64,000 nt of DNA from Erinaceus europaeus (GCF_950295315.1 NC_080175.1:66942302-67006301); one strand, 5' to 3'; counted from the stretch's first letter, positions 22,948 through 33,911 are shown. Translations and numbers: made by a program. Notes: generated from the sequence alone by a model not told the origin.

Positions 22948-23150
22948 CAGGTAATAACACACCTAATTAAGCACACACATTACCAGGTACAGGACCCCAG
23001 TTCAAGCCCTCAGCCCCTGCAAGAGGGAAGCTTCACAATTGGTGTAACATGACTATAGGTGTCTCTCTTTCTCTCCTCTTTATCTTTCCCTCCCCTTTCA
23101 AATTCTCTCTGTTCTATCAGTTAGGGGGAAAAAAAAAAAAGGAAAGAAAT
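22948..23150 (+). mobile_element. SINE-B, plus strand
   Basis: 'gggagccaggtaataacaca', 'agttcaagccctcagcccct', 'gggaagcttcacaattggtg', CT-rich centre, then an A-rich end. Confidence 0.88.
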
Positions 23151-24239
23151 GGCTGCCAGGAACTCCAAGGCTTTGCAATACATGGTGACAGTTAAAAAAA
23201 TAATAATTCTTTTTAAATCACTTGGGTGGCAGTGTCTTCATAAAATGGGAGCAAAGTAAACATAGAGTTCATGTAGTGTCTGTGTTCTGTACCTAGTACA
23301 GGTCCTCTTTCTGTGTGAGAAGAGAGGGCAGGGTATGTCCGTCTAAAAATATGAAATGACCATGTGCGAGCATTCAGCAGAAGGGAGTTACTCATGGAGG
23401 AGAGGCAGCCCCTCTCAGGAAGGAGAATGTTGCCTGCAGGGCACAGGAGGCCACATAGGGGTTCATGCAGACACAGAGAAGTTTCTCCACGCCTAGGGAC
23501 ACTGGAGGGTAAGGTAGCTTTGGACAAAGCCATCGGATCATTCTGTCATTAATGTCACAGATAGGAGGTGGCCCAACGGGATCCCTGCTCTCTGGGTCAG
23601 AAGACACAGTAAATGAGAATGTCTGAAGTAAGAGGGGATCTGGAGCCCCCACCTGCCCTTGTGCTATCCTGCCAACCAGGCAAGAATGACAGTCCCATCT
23701 GGGGGTTATGATGATTAAATGAAGTGACATGATGACAGATGCAGGGACACACCAGAGAATACGTGTCAGCTGCCTCTGCTCCCCACTCATGCCAACTCTC
23801 CAAGCAGCAGGATAGTGAGGTACACACCCCACCCAATTTCACAGCCCTTCTCAGGAATAGAGGGAAACCACTGCAGAGGAGAACCCCAGATCAACACACA
23901 GATCTGGGGGTCACCTTACTGCTTCAGTGAGGTCACACCTCCTCCCTCCCAGAGTCTGCAGAGCAAGAAGCTTCTCACAGGCCCTCTCTCCCTCCCCCAC
24001 TGTTCACTGTCAAACACAGTTACATTTTCAGATCAGCACCCCCAGAGGGCAACTGAACCATGCTTTATCGTTATTTTCCTTCCTGCTTCGGTGCATTTAA
24101 TTAATGCTTTTCTGTCTGTGCTTAAACCCTGGAGTAAAATGGAAGAAAAACTGCATTGGAAATGCTCAAGAAGCAACCTGCTATCTGCTTAGCCTTGCAC
24201 CAACCATCTGAAAAAGAAGCAAGGCCTTTGGGAAGTGGG
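23151..24239. other. Repeat-poor block
   Basis: About 1.1 kb with several chance frames (for example 23392-23832 minus) that resemble no known protein. No element hallmark. Confidence 0.4.
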
Positions 24240-24284
24240 TAGCAGGAAAGTTAGGAAGGAGGAAGAAGGTGCTTTGAGCACAGA

Positions 24285-24425
24285 AGCCCAAGGCCAGAGC
24301 CAAACTCTGCGAACCCAAGGGCCCTGGTTGAAACCCCAGCTCCATGTGAGTAGATGGTTACTCTGTTTTCTCTCTCTATCTCTCTGGCTCTCTCTCATTA
24401 TAAATAAGGTTTTTTTTTCCAAAGA
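24285..24425 (+). mobile_element. SINE fragment, plus strand
   Basis: 'gggccctggttgaaacccca' (box B-like), then a CT-rich end and 'attataaataagg'. Family unclear. Confidence 0.45.
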
Positions 24426-24785
24426 AAAAGGAAAGGACAGTGTGTTGGGGACCCTATGATTCATAACCCCTGATTACTAACAGCTAGAACCACACATGGC
24501 AGAGGTTCCTTGCTATCTCTCTCTCTGTAGTTCTGTCTCCAGTCTCCAGGGATATTTGGTTAAATCAGTGTAAACACAGATATCAAGGTCAAAAGGTGCT
24601 TTAGGAAGCTGAACTTTGTCTATATCCTTGGGGGAAGGTCAGGATTTGCTGAGTAGACATGGAATATGATGTCATCACTAGAACTGGAGATTAAAATGTC
24701 TGATATAAAATGATTTACATAATGAAGGAGAGATTTTTATTTTCAAATATATATGCCCTTAACATGCTTATATATATCCTTAAGA
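24426..24785. other. Intronic sequence, no recognised element
   Basis: AT-rich, nothing recognised. Confidence 0.35.
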
Positions 24786-25525
24786 TATGTATGTAATCTT
24801 GCAGCAACAAATGCTAGAGAGGCTATGGGGACAGAGGAACCCTTCTGCACTGCTGGTGGTAATGTAAACTGGTCCACCTTCTGTGAAGAGCAGTCTGGAG
24901 AACTCTCACAAGGCTAGACATGGACCTTCCATATGACCCATAATTATATGCCCATTAATTGGGCATATACCCCAAGGACTCCATAACACCCAACCCAAAA
25001 GATACGTGCACAACTATGTTCATAGCAGCACAATTCATAATAGCTAAAACCTGGAAGCAACCCAGGTGCCCAACAACAGATGAGTGACTGAGAAAGCTGT
25101 GGTATATATACACAATGGAATAATTATGCAGCTATTAAGAACAATGAACCCACCTTCTCTGACCCATCTTGGATGGAGCTAGAAGGAATTATATTAAGTG
25201 AGCTAAGTCAGAAAGATAAAGATGAGTATGAGATGATCCCACTCATCAACAGAAGTTAAGAAAGAAGAACAGAAAGGGAAACTAAAAGCAGGATTTGACT
25301 GAATTTGGAGTAGGGTACCAAAGTAAAAACCCTGGGATGAGGGAGAGGGTGGATATTCAGCTTCCCAGGGTGGTGGGGGTGGTGGGGGTGGGGTGGATGG
25401 GTGGGTGGGATGGGGCACAGTCTTTTGGTGGTGGGAATGGTGTTTATGGATGCTCCTATTAATTTGTAGTCATATAAATCACTAATTAATATGAGAGGGG
25501 AAAAATTGAATGTCTCAAACTTTTT
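24786..25525 (+). mobile_element. L1 3' region (older subfamily), plus strand
   Basis: Contains the standard L1 3' order: 'ctgcactgctggtggtaatg', 'catagcagcacaattcataa', 'aacctggaagcaacccaggt', 'tggtatatatacacaatgga', 'ccatcttggatggagctaga', 'gatgatcccactcatcaaca'. It ends near 'aatcactaattaatatgaga' (25480-25500). Coding capacity is lost. Confidence 0.9.
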
Positions 25526-26640
25526 AAAGCACTGACTGAGTCTTTTTAATACATAGGCTGAGTCTTTGATATGCTGACTCTCTCAAAAGCCTAGACCAGG
25601 GAGAACAGAAGCAGCCAGTAGTACAGCTGTGTACAAATAATGTCAAAGGACATAAATTATGGTGATGTTGGGTATTACACAGCAAATCCTAACAAAGGGA
25701 TTTTTCAAAGTTAACCCAATTACCAAATAATGTGATTATAACAACTATCTATTGTCTTTTTGAACCCTAAGACAGCAGGAACCTCACATTTCTACTATAG
25801 AGCCTTTATTTCCCCCAGTCCTGGAACCTTAGGGTGGGGTGCACTTTCCTGCATGCTTCTCTCAATTCATACCAAATAATATTGTATCCGCCAATCCCAA
25901 CCTATTCAACACAAGGAGTACCACCTCAGCACGCTTCGCTTCAGACTGTCCAGAGACTGCAGCTGTGGAATGACAACCTTTCAGCTTCACTACTTGGGTG
26001 AGACCTTTCCTTTTATAGTATTCTCTAATTCCATTCCAAGCGGTTCACTTCCTAACAAAGTCCCAAAACCTAGATATAGACCAGGTCCCGTGAGACAGAG
26101 CATATGTTCACATGTATCCATAAACTAGGGCAAAATATATACCTCAAAGCAAAAGTACACAATCTGCAGTGAGTACCCCCCAACACTTCATCTGTACTAC
26201 TCAAGCCTTTAGTTCCATGATTGCTCAACAATTTGTTTGGCTTTGTATGTTAACTCTTTTTCAGCCACCAGGTTCCAGATGCTAACATGATGCCGACCAG
26301 ACTTCCCTGAACAAATGACCCCACCAATGTGTCCCGGCGCTCCACTTTCCCAGAGTCCCAACCTACTATGGAAAGAGAGAGGCAGATTGAGAGTATGGAT
26401 CGACCAGTCAACACCCATGTTCAGCAGGGAAGCAATTACAGAAGTCAGACCTTCCATCTTCTGCATCCCACAATGACTTTGGGTCCATACTCCCAGAGGG
26501 ATAAAGAATAGGAAAGCTATCAGGGGAGGGAATGGGATACGGAGATCTGGTGGTGGGAACTGTGTGGAGTTGTACCCCTCTTATCCTATGGCTTTGTTAA
26601 TGGCTCCTTTTTAAAATAAATTTAATTAAAAAAAAAAAAA
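25526..26640 (+). mobile_element. L1 3' UTR (younger lineage), poly-A at right
   Basis: The block from 'agttaacccaattaccaaat' (25708) to the end is repeated at 40848-41790. The end motif 'gcaattacagaagtcagacc ... ctttgttaatgg' plus poly-A (26627-26640) recurs at 33914-34320 and 35160-35460. It could be a second insertion beside the 24786 copy or a continuous variant 3' UTR. Confidence 0.75.
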
Positions 26641-27096
26641 GCATTGCCCTCTTTTTTGGGGGTAGGAGGTGGGGTGGGGGCTGGTCAGGTATGACTTCAC
26701 AGTGAGAGAATTTTCCCTCTAATTTCTAGCCTTTTTCACTCTCCCTTTCTGGCCAATCTCAAGGTTCTTCTGACTGTCACACTGTATCTGCTGGCCAGCA
26801 CAACACTGACTTTGCATAGATAGCTTTCCAGAGGGAGGGAGAGGTATCTGCAGCCACCATAACTTTGGACCAAACAAGGAGACAAAATCAAATACTGAAG
26901 CACTGGGTTCACTGTGGGCCTGCTGGGAAGTGCCCGAGGATGCTGGTGGCTGTGATGGCAGTCAGTGCTTGCTTAATGAAGTACTGGCATCTGCAAGAGA
27001 AGCAGATCCACACAGGGTGGGATGCTCAAAAGCCTCCTCTGTTTTCTTGTTCTGGATGTGCTGGTAACCAAGCACCCCAAAAAATGAGTCACTCAA
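26641..27096. other. Intronic sequence, no recognised element
   Basis: A G-rich stretch at 26655-26685, otherwise nothing recognised. Confidence 0.35.
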
Positions 27097-27113
27097 AACA
27101 ATGTCCATATTTT
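27097..27113. repeat. 17-bp target-site duplication, left copy
   Basis: AACAATGTCCATATTTT, repeated exactly at 27411-27427. Confidence 0.95.
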
Positions 27114-27410
27114 TTAAAGTTTTTTTAATATTTATTTATTTATTCCCTTTTGTTACCCTTGATTTATTGTTGTAGTTATTCTTGTTGTTGTTATTGATGT
27201 CGTTGTTGTTGGATAGGAGAGAGAGAGAAATGGAGAGAGGGGAAGACACAGAGAGGAGGAAAGAAAGACAGACACCTACAGACCTGTTTCACCAATTGTA
27301 AAGCGACTCCCCTGCAGGTGGGAAGCCGGGGGCTCGAACCGGGATCCTTATGCCGGTCCCTGCTCTTTGCGCCACTTGCACCTAACCTGCTGCGCTACCA
27401 CCCGACTGCC
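27114..27410 (-). mobile_element. SINE-A, full length, minus strand, intact TSD
   Basis: In reverse: A-rich tail (T-rich here), CAA-rich part, CT-rich centre, 'gggggctcgaaccgggatcc' (box B and following), head 'taacctgctgcgctaccacc'. The perfect 17-bp flanking repeats suggest a fairly recent insertion, possibly polymorphic or species-specific. Confidence 0.96.
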
Positions 27411-27469
27411 AACAATGTCCATATTTTGAATGTTTTAACTTTTCTGCCTTTCGTGGTCCTTTTTTTTTT

Positions 27470-27643
27470 AAAGACATGTTTTTATAACTGTTTATTTATT
27501 TAGGATAGGGAAAGAGATCATTAAGAGGGAAGGGTGAGATGCCTATAGCACTACTTGTGAAGCTTCCCCCCAGGGACTTGAACCAGTATCCTAGCACATA
27601 GTAAAATGTGCACACTACCAGGCATGTGACCACCTGGCCCCTG
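27470..27643 (-). mobile_element. SINE-B, minus strand
   Basis: 'actgtttatttatttaggat', 'acttgtgaagcttcccccca', 'gggacttgaaccagtatcc', 'gtgaccacctggcccctg' at the head. Confidence 0.85.
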
Positions 27644-28009
27644 CCCTGCCCTTCATGGTTCTAGAGAGTCTTACTCTCCCAGCTGAGTCTGAAGATGATC
27701 TGAAGGCTTCTCAGTGGTACCTCTGGTGTACCATTGGTGACATGTATGCTCCATCCCCTGGCTCTCTTTTGCCATCTTTATACAGCAAAGCAGCCACTGA
27801 TCAAAGCCAGATGACAAAGGAAGTATAAACACAGCCTCAACAGAACTGAACCTAGGGCAGGATCAGCAGAATCCACTTAGCCATGTGTCAGGTCTCCCCA
27901 CTAACAAAGGGCTGGTGGCAATGAGCCCGAGTGGTCAACAAGCCAATGCCTGCTTCTCGGAGACTTATTTATTTATTTTTTTATTTTTACTTCTTTTAAT
28001 ATTTTTAAA
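27644..28009. other. Intronic sequence, no recognised element
   Basis: Nothing recognised apart from T-rich DNA at the right end. Confidence 0.35.
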
Positions 28010-28283
28010 TTTTTTTACTATTTATTTTCCCTTTTTTGCCCTTGTTTTATTGTTGTTGTAGTTATTGTTGTTGTTGTTGATGTCATCATTGTTGGATAGG
28101 ACAGAGAAAAAAATGGAGAGACAGAGAGGAGGAGAGAAAGATAGACACCTGCAGACCTGCTTCACCGCTTGTGAAGTGACTCCCTTGCAGGTGGGGAGCC
28201 AGGGCTCGAACCAGGATCCTCACGCCAGTCTTTGCACTTTGCGCCACGTGCACTTAACTCACTGTGCTACCACCTGACGCCCC
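28010..28283 (-). mobile_element. SINE-A, minus strand
   Basis: 'cccttttttgcccttgtttt' (tail part), 'ttgttgatgtcatcattgtt', 'agggctcgaaccaggatcct' (box B), 'cttaactcactgtgctacca' (box A). Confidence 0.95.
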
Positions 28284-28285
28284 GA

Positions 28286-28414
28286 CTTTTTTTTTTATAC
28301 CAAAGCACTGCTCAGCCCTGGCTTATGGTGGTGCTGGAGACTGAACTTGGAACGTTCAGTGCTTTAGACAAGAAAGTTTTTTTGCATAACAGTTATGCTA
28401 TCTCCCCAGGCTGG
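28286..28414 (-). mobile_element. SINE-C, minus strand
   Basis: 'tttttttataccaaagcact', 'gctcagccctggcttatggt', 'gagactgaacttgg', 'cataacagttatgctatctc'. Abuts the SINE-A at 28010. Confidence 0.88.
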
Positions 28415-28655
28415 AAAATCATCATTCTGTTCCTGGGAGAGAGGAAGAGGCAATGTTGAAGTCTACTAGTGAGCTGAATTAGCTGTTTTGATTTTATGAC
28501 TAATCTACAAAGTTGGGAAAATTATAGGAAAAGTGAGAATTTGATTCCATCACTAAGAATCACCCAATTTGTATCTTTATTGTGTATAACTTATACCTTC
28601 ACAGAAAAAACTCCATGAGTCTTTCCATGGAGGTATAGTAGGTCAAATTTCAAAT
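28415..28655. other. Intronic spacer
   Basis: No recognised element. Ends in a G10 run (28657-28666). Confidence 0.35.
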
Positions 28656-28666
28656 GGGGGGGGGGG

Positions 28667-28868
28667 ACAGGCAGTTGTGAAAACAGTTTAGTTCATATTA
28701 CCATGCTCAATGGCCTGAGTTAAATCCCCCGACCCCGGCTTTCAGGGGGAAAGCTTCGTGAACAGTAAAGCAAACTGCAGGTGTCTCTCTTCTTCTTTAT
28801 CTCCCCCTCCGATCTCAATTTCTCTCTGTTCTATCAAATAAAAAAATAGAAAGAAATAAAAAACTAAT
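28667..28868 (+). mobile_element. SINE-B, plus strand
   Basis: 'acaggcagttgtgaaaacag', 'tgagttaaatcccccgaccc', 'gggggaaagcttcgtgaaca', CT-rich centre, 'caaataaaaaaatagaaa'. Confidence 0.85.
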
Positions 28869-29483
28869 TCCAAATTTTAATCATGTAAGACTGCACCTGG
28901 TCCTCTTTTGCTGGTCTTCCAAGTAGAAAGGGATGGAAAATTATCCCACACTGGACTAACAGATATTCAGAACATTAACAATGCAAACTTGTGCTTGAAC
29001 TCCTACTGGGAAGATCCATTTAGCTGTGCAGAATAAGTCTGAATTATTTTAAAAGGAAACCCAGAAATCAATGCTGCCATCACTGGAGACTGTCTGTATG
29101 TGAAACTGCTCATTGAAACCCAACGGGAGAGAAAGGCCAACTCAGCTGCCACACCAAAGTTGCTCCCACCAGTGATTTGTCTGCAGCTATCTCTCATGTT
29201 CCAAGTCTAAAAGAACACAGAGTACAGGGCCAGGTTTATCAGACTCAGATGATAATGAGGCACTGCAGGAACTGATTCTCAGGGAATCCTCCCACCCCAC
29301 ACCTTGGGGAGAATTGCAGGCAGAGTGGTTTGTTGCCTGGTTGCTCTGACTGTAGAAGCAGCCCATTTTCACAGGTTCTGAGTGTCTCCTTTGGAAATCT
29401 CAAACCATCAGTTCCTGAGACCAGCCCTCAGTCTGCAAAGCAGGAGTAAGGGTGGGCAGTCTCTAGCAACTCTGTTCTTTTTT
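28869..29483. other. Intronic sequence, no recognised element
   Basis: About 600 bases without a hallmark. Confidence 0.4.
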
Positions 29484-29735
29484 AAATGTTTTATTATGAG
29501 AGAGAGAGATCAGAGCCCTGCTCACCTCTGGTCTTGTTTGTAGAACCATTGTGCTATGTCCCCATTCCATCATCATCATCAACATCATCATCATAATCAT
29601 TATCATTAATTTACCCAGAGCCCTGTTCAGCTCAGGCTACTGGTGGTGCAGGGGATTGAACCTGGGACCCTAGATCCTCAGGCTAGAGAATCTCTGCATA
29701 ACCATTGTACTGTCTCCCCAGCTCAAGATTCTGTT
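29484..29735 (-). mobile_element. Two SINE-C pieces, minus strand
   Basis: A partial copy at 29484-29568 ('gagatcagagccctgctcac', 'accattgtgctatgtcccca') and a fuller one at 29608-29724 ('agccctgttcagctcaggct', 'gggattgaacctgggaccct', 'aaccattgtactgtctcccc'). (ATC)n-like DNA lies between them. Confidence 0.8.
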
Positions 29736-29737
29736 TT

Positions 29738-29966
29738 TTTTTTAATGTTATTTTATTTCATATTATTTCATTTATTTTTGATAGAGACAACAAGACATTG
29801 AGAGAGAAGTTGGAGATAGAAAGGGAGAGAGAGAAGAGGCAGAGACAGAGGCCAGAGCCCTGCTCATCTCTGTCTGACTGATGGTAGAGATGGGGATTAG
29901 CCTGGGGCCTCAGAGCTTAAGCCAGGAAAGTCTTTCACAAAACTACTGCACTGTCTCTCCAGCCCA
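29738..29966 (-). mobile_element. SINE-C, long form, minus strand
   Basis: 'ttatttttgatagagacaac', a purine-rich centre, 'gccagagccctgctcatctc', 'aaactactgcactgtctctc'. It carries a CT-rich middle that the short SINE-C copies lack. Confidence 0.8.
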
Positions 29967-29993
29967 TCTCAGACAACTCTGCTCCCTTGGAGA

Positions 29994-30248
29994 AGAAGCT
30001 CTTCCCTGGGAGTCAGGTGGCAGCACAGCGGGTTAAGCGCAGGTGGTGCAAAGCGCCAAGACCGGCATAAGGATCCCGGTTCAAGCCCCCGGCTCCTCAC
30101 CTGCAGGGGAGTCGCTTCACAGGTGGTGAAGCAGGTCTGCAGGTGTCTATCTTTCTCTCTCCCTCTCTGGCTTCCCCCTTTTCTCTCCATTTCTCTCTGT
30201 CCCATCAATAACAACAATAAAAAACAACAAGGGCAACAAAAGGGAAAA

Positions 30249-30295
<47 letters not shown>

Positions 30296-30310
30296 ATAGA
30301 AGCCCTTCCC
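29994..30310 (+). mobile_element. SINE-A, plus strand, with near-perfect TSD
   Basis: The SINE body (30007-30297) has box A 'ggcagcacagcgggttaagc', box B 'ggttcaagccc', 'caagggcaacaaaaggga' and a long AAAT tail. It is flanked by AGAAGCTCTTCCC (29994-30006) and AGAAGCCCTTCCC (30298-30310), one mismatch. Confidence 0.95.
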
Positions 30311-31235
30311 CACCGAAGACAGGGCAAGAATGACAGAGAGGCAACACCGGATTCCTGCCCACAGCCCAGCACTCAGTATCCAAAGATGCCAAGTACCATG
30401 AGATGCTAAGTATACAGAGACACTGAGTACTCAGAGATGCTGAGTAAGTACCCAGACCTGGGCAGGGAGCCTCAATTCACACACACACTATAGGAGCACA
30501 GAGGAGGGCGTGCCATACCGGTGTGGAAACTGGGTTGAGAAAACCTCAGGGAAAAAACAGGCAGCTAATTAGTTTTCAAATGAATATGCACAAGCTGAGG
30601 TAAATGTTTCAAAGGCACCCCCTTTTAATTTATTTTTTTTCTCTTTGTGCTATAATTTAGGTCTTTTGCTGAGCACTGAAAAGTTAATCACCAGAAAGTT
30701 CTGGTGGTAGAAATAACCAAAATAAAGAAAAGGGCTTTATTTATTGCTTAATATTGTCACATCCCTTTTGGTGCACAGCTGGGTGCTATAAACAGTCCCA
30801 CTATCCAGATGAGGAAAATGAGGTGCAAACACTTTTAGTAACCTACCTAAGAGCACTTAGCAAGCAAGACACAGGGCTCGCCAGCAACTAAGATCATACT
30901 CCTAATAAACTTCACAGAGAGAGAAGTAATGAGCTTTCTGAGCAGACACGGTTTAGTATGTGACCCCAACTCACCACTTCTTAGCTGGATGCTCGACTTT
31001 AGTTATTGGCCTGAGTCTCACTTCCTCCCCAGCAAAACGGACATGACACCATTTATGTCTCCTAGTTGCTGTGAACTCCCAGGATGTAGTAAGTTTTTGA
31101 CCAGTGGTGTTTGAGTAATGGTTTTCGATCAAATGTATGTCTTATGCAGGTTGTCAGGGTGGGGGTAGGGGGGAGAACATAGTCAAGGGAACAAAAATTA
31201 ACTACAGGAATAAAAAGTGAACCACAGACATAAGG
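30311..31235. other. Repeat-poor block
   Basis: About 900 bases. A small imperfect tandem of 'gatgctgagtac'-like units lies at about 30370-30450. Nothing else recognised. Confidence 0.45.
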
Positions 31236-31237
31236 AG

Positions 31238-31330
31238 GAAGACCACGGCTGGAGCTCAGTGTGTAAGCTCCTGGCTTGCATGTGTAAGGTCAATCCTAGC
31301 ACCACATAAACAAAAGTAACAGAAAAGTAT
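31238..31330 (+). mobile_element. Old tRNA-like SINE fragment
   Basis: 'ggagctcagtgtgtaagctc' (box A-like) and 'aaggtcaatcctagcacc' (box B-like). Same broad type as 3628. Confidence 0.45.
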
Positions 31331-31339
31331 TGTGAGAGT

Positions 31340-31530
31340 GTTTCTGGGAGGTAGTGTGGTGTGTAAAGTGCTGGACACTTGAGTGTGAGGGCTCTAGTTC
31401 AATTCCTGGCACCCCAGGTGAAAGTGAAGCTCTTGATCTCTCTGTGTGTGTGTCTCTCTCTGTGTCTGTCTGTCTGTCTGTCTCTCTCTCCTTCTCCTCC
31501 TCCTTTCATTCTCATTAATAATTTTTTTAA
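31340..31530 (+). mobile_element. SINE-E, plus strand
   Basis: 'gggaggtagtgtggtgtgta', 'tagttcaattcctggcaccc', then (GT)n/(TC)n-rich DNA and a short A/T tail. Confidence 0.65.
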
Positions 31531-31544
31531 TTAGTTTTCAAAGG

Positions 31545-31735
31545 TCCTAGTGGCATTGCCACACATTCCCATGTGCAAGGAACAGGCTTTGAACCCTCCA
31601 TGCAGAGGGGGAAGCTTCAGGAACAGTGAGGCAGGATCACAGGTGTCTCTCTCTTTCTTGCTCCCTTTCTGTCTCGCACTTCCTTCTCGATTTCTCTCTG
31701 TCACTATGCATAATTAATTAATTAATTAATTAGCC
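31545..31735 (+). mobile_element. SINE-B, plus strand
   Basis: 'ggctttgaaccctccatgca', 'gggggaagcttcaggaacag', CT-rich centre and an (AATT)n tail at 31709-31732. The head is degraded. Confidence 0.8.
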
Positions 31736-31751
31736 AACTAACTAAAAATGA

Positions 31752-31823
31752 AGGCTGGTCCAATAGCTCACCTGGGCAGTGCAACTGTGTTGTCAAGTGT
31801 GTGACCAGGGTTCAAGTCTAGAC
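31752..31823 (+). mobile_element. SINE-D head fragment
   Basis: 'ggtccaatagctcacctggg' (box A) and 'gaccagggttcaagtctag' (box B), then broken off by L1 sequence. Confidence 0.65.
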
Positions 31824-31938
31824 ATATGGAGAGACAGACAGTCTAGGGGTATGAACCGACCTGCCAACACCCATTCCAGTGGAGAAGGAATTACAGAAGC
31901 CAAACGCTCATCTTCTTTGCCCCATAAAAATTTTGGTC

Positions 31939-31978
31939 TAGAGTCGGGTGGTAGCGCAGTGGGTTAAGCACAAGTGGC
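31939..31978 (+). mobile_element. Tailless 40-bp SINE-A head with 13-bp TSD
   Basis: The insert is only the 5' tRNA-like part (gagtcgggtggtagcgcagt ... aagtggc). It stops about where a tRNA anticodon loop would lie, with no box B, body or A tail. It sits between exact copies of AAAAATTTTGGTC (31926-31938 and 31979-31991). This matches the reported class of tailless retropseudogenes. Confidence 0.88.
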
Positions 31979-32186
31979 AAAAATTTTGGTCCATACTCCC
32001 AGAGGGGGTAAGTCAGGGGGGAGATGACCAGAAGGCTGTGAATCACAATTCCACCAGGACCCAAGTGCTTGTCACCAGGAATCTTTGTTTTTGTCCCATC
32101 TCTGAAAGGGAAGAGGTTCTGGAGAATACCTGAGGAAGTCAGGCCCTGTTTCTCTTATTTGAGAAGGAAGAGAAAAAAGGAAGAAT

Positions 32187-32478
32187 GGGGGCCAGGCAGT
32201 GGTGCACCCAGCCAAGCATACACATTAGCATGTACAAGGACCCAGGTTTGAGCCTCTGCTCCCCACCTGCAGAGGGGAAGCTTGAGGAGCAGTGAAGCAA
32301 GTCTGCAGTTATACCTTTATCTTCCTCTCCCCTCTCAATTTATCTCTGTCTCTACTGAATAAAAAAGAGAGAGAGGAATAAATGGCTGCTGGGAGTGGTG
32401 GGTTCATAATGCAGGCACAGAGACTCAGAAATAACTCTTATGGCAAAACAAAAAACAAACAGACAAACAAAAAAACAA
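32187..32478 (+). mobile_element. SINE-B with 3' module, plus strand
   Basis: 'gggggccaggcagtggtgca', 'caggtttgagcctctgctcc', CT-rich centre, 'gggagtggtgggttcataat' (3' module), then a CAAA-rich tail. Nested in the L1 3' UTR. Confidence 0.92.
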
Positions 32479-32700
32479 TAAGGATGGAAAGACACTTGGA
32501 AGTAGTAATAGGTGTGGGTGTGCCTTAGAAAAGATGGAAGTGGAGGTAGGGTCTTCATATAGAAGTGAATAAAAATGGGAAAATACATATACATAAATAT
32601 AATTATAGTTAACCATATCTATGGCAGTTACCACGGGATGAGGAATGGTGTGTGGAACTATCTGCTTTTAAGATAATGTGTACTCTACTGGATGAATCAC

Positions 32701-33498
32701 CATGCAGCCCCCCCCACCCCAGAAATCATTTTTATTGATACAGAACAAAGTGCTCTGAGCAACTCAAAAAGTTTCCCAAATTCTGAGATCCTCCTTTGCA
32801 TGTATGAGACAACGAAGAAGTCTGTCTCGGCCTTTCCCATGAAAATACTGATGATTCTGTCATTTTAAGCCAGCTTGACCTTTCCAGCCATTCTGACAAG
32901 GCTCTATGGCTAAAGCTGCAGTCATTAGCCAACGTGCCCATCCATCACTGGCTGGCATTCGACCAAAAGTGAGAAGATGCTCACAGCAGAGGAAATGACA
33001 GCAATCACCTGAGTCATTGTGAACCCACACTCTTCACATTAAGCAAGATGGTCTGAGTCCACAGAAACTGGCATGCTGTGTTTATGTGCACTCTCATTCC
33101 ATCTATGCCTCATCAGAAGATAGCAATAGAGTTAGTAGCAGGCTATCAGAAAAGTTAGGATGTGTTTTTCTGTTTTCCAATGCAAAAATGTGTCATGACT
33201 ATGCCCACACCCAATACTTGCTTTTAATACGCACAATGCAAGCAACTGCCAAGTCCAGAACAATGGCTACACTAGCAAACAATCCTTCTCAAATAACTGA
33301 GAGTCATGTCATAAATAGTAACACTAGTTCACACCTACACAAATACCAACTTTCAGTACCCCTGCCGCTAAATATAAAGGCGGGCAAGCACACCGATTAT
33401 CTACAAATGCTATTTTAAGAAATGATCTCCATTTCTCATGCTATATTTACTATCCATGCCTGCAGAGTATTTACTTTTCATCCCAGGCAGAAGACATC
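32701..33498. other. Intronic sequence, no recognised element
   Basis: About 800 bases. A 110-codon plus frame at 33086-33418 resembles no known protein. Confidence 0.4.
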
Positions 33499-33499
33499 C

Positions 33500-33630
33500 C
33501 TTTTTTTTTTTTTTTTCTACCAGAGCACTTCTCAGCTCTGGCTTATGGGACTGTAGGGGGCTTGAACCTGGGACTATGAAGTCTCAGACATGCAAGTCCT
33601 TTGCATAGCCATCATGCTATCTCCAGGGCC
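33500..33630 (-). mobile_element. SINE-C, minus strand
   Basis: Poly-T, 'taccagagcacttctcagct', 'gggcttgaacctgggactat', 'agccatcatgctatctccag'. Confidence 0.88.
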
Positions 33631-33911
33631 CAAGGCACCCATTTTAATTTTTCCCATAATTCAAAAGAGAAATTCTTGTTAACAGTATGGGTTTTGCTTA
33701 TTCATGGAAGGAAGCAAGGGCAGCATCATGGATGGCTAAAGCACCGTCACAAGTTTGTAGTCTGTGCCATGCTATGACACTCAGGAAGTCAGTGAGAAGA
33801 AATGTGGTGATATCCTTGTCTCCTTGGTAAATTCCAGGTAGGTTTTTGTCAGAAATTAGTAGAAAGAGACTCTTCAGATGGATCCAGTGTAAGGTACAAA
33901 AAGGGAGGCCC
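33631..33911. other. Intronic spacer
   Basis: Nothing recognised. Confidence 0.35.

Larger units (their letters stand above)
31824..32700 (+). mobile_element. L1 3' UTR (older subfamily) carrying two SINE insertions
   Basis: Segments 31824-31938, 31979-32186 and 32480-32700 line up with the 13870-14460 copy: 'gaaggaattacagaagccaa', 'ccatactcccagagggggta', 'gtcaccaggaatctttgttt', 'gaagtagtaataggtgtggg'. The gaps hold the SINE head at 31939 and the SINE-B at 32187. Confidence 0.8.

Noticed and set aside
23392..23832. A 146-codon minus-strand frame in unique sequence
   Set aside because: Overlapped by frames on both strands, with no known similarity and no exon-like boundaries. Probably chance.
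33086..33418. A 110-codon plus-strand frame in unique sequence
   Set aside because: No recognisable domain and no splice or promoter context. The length is within chance for AT-balanced DNA of this size.
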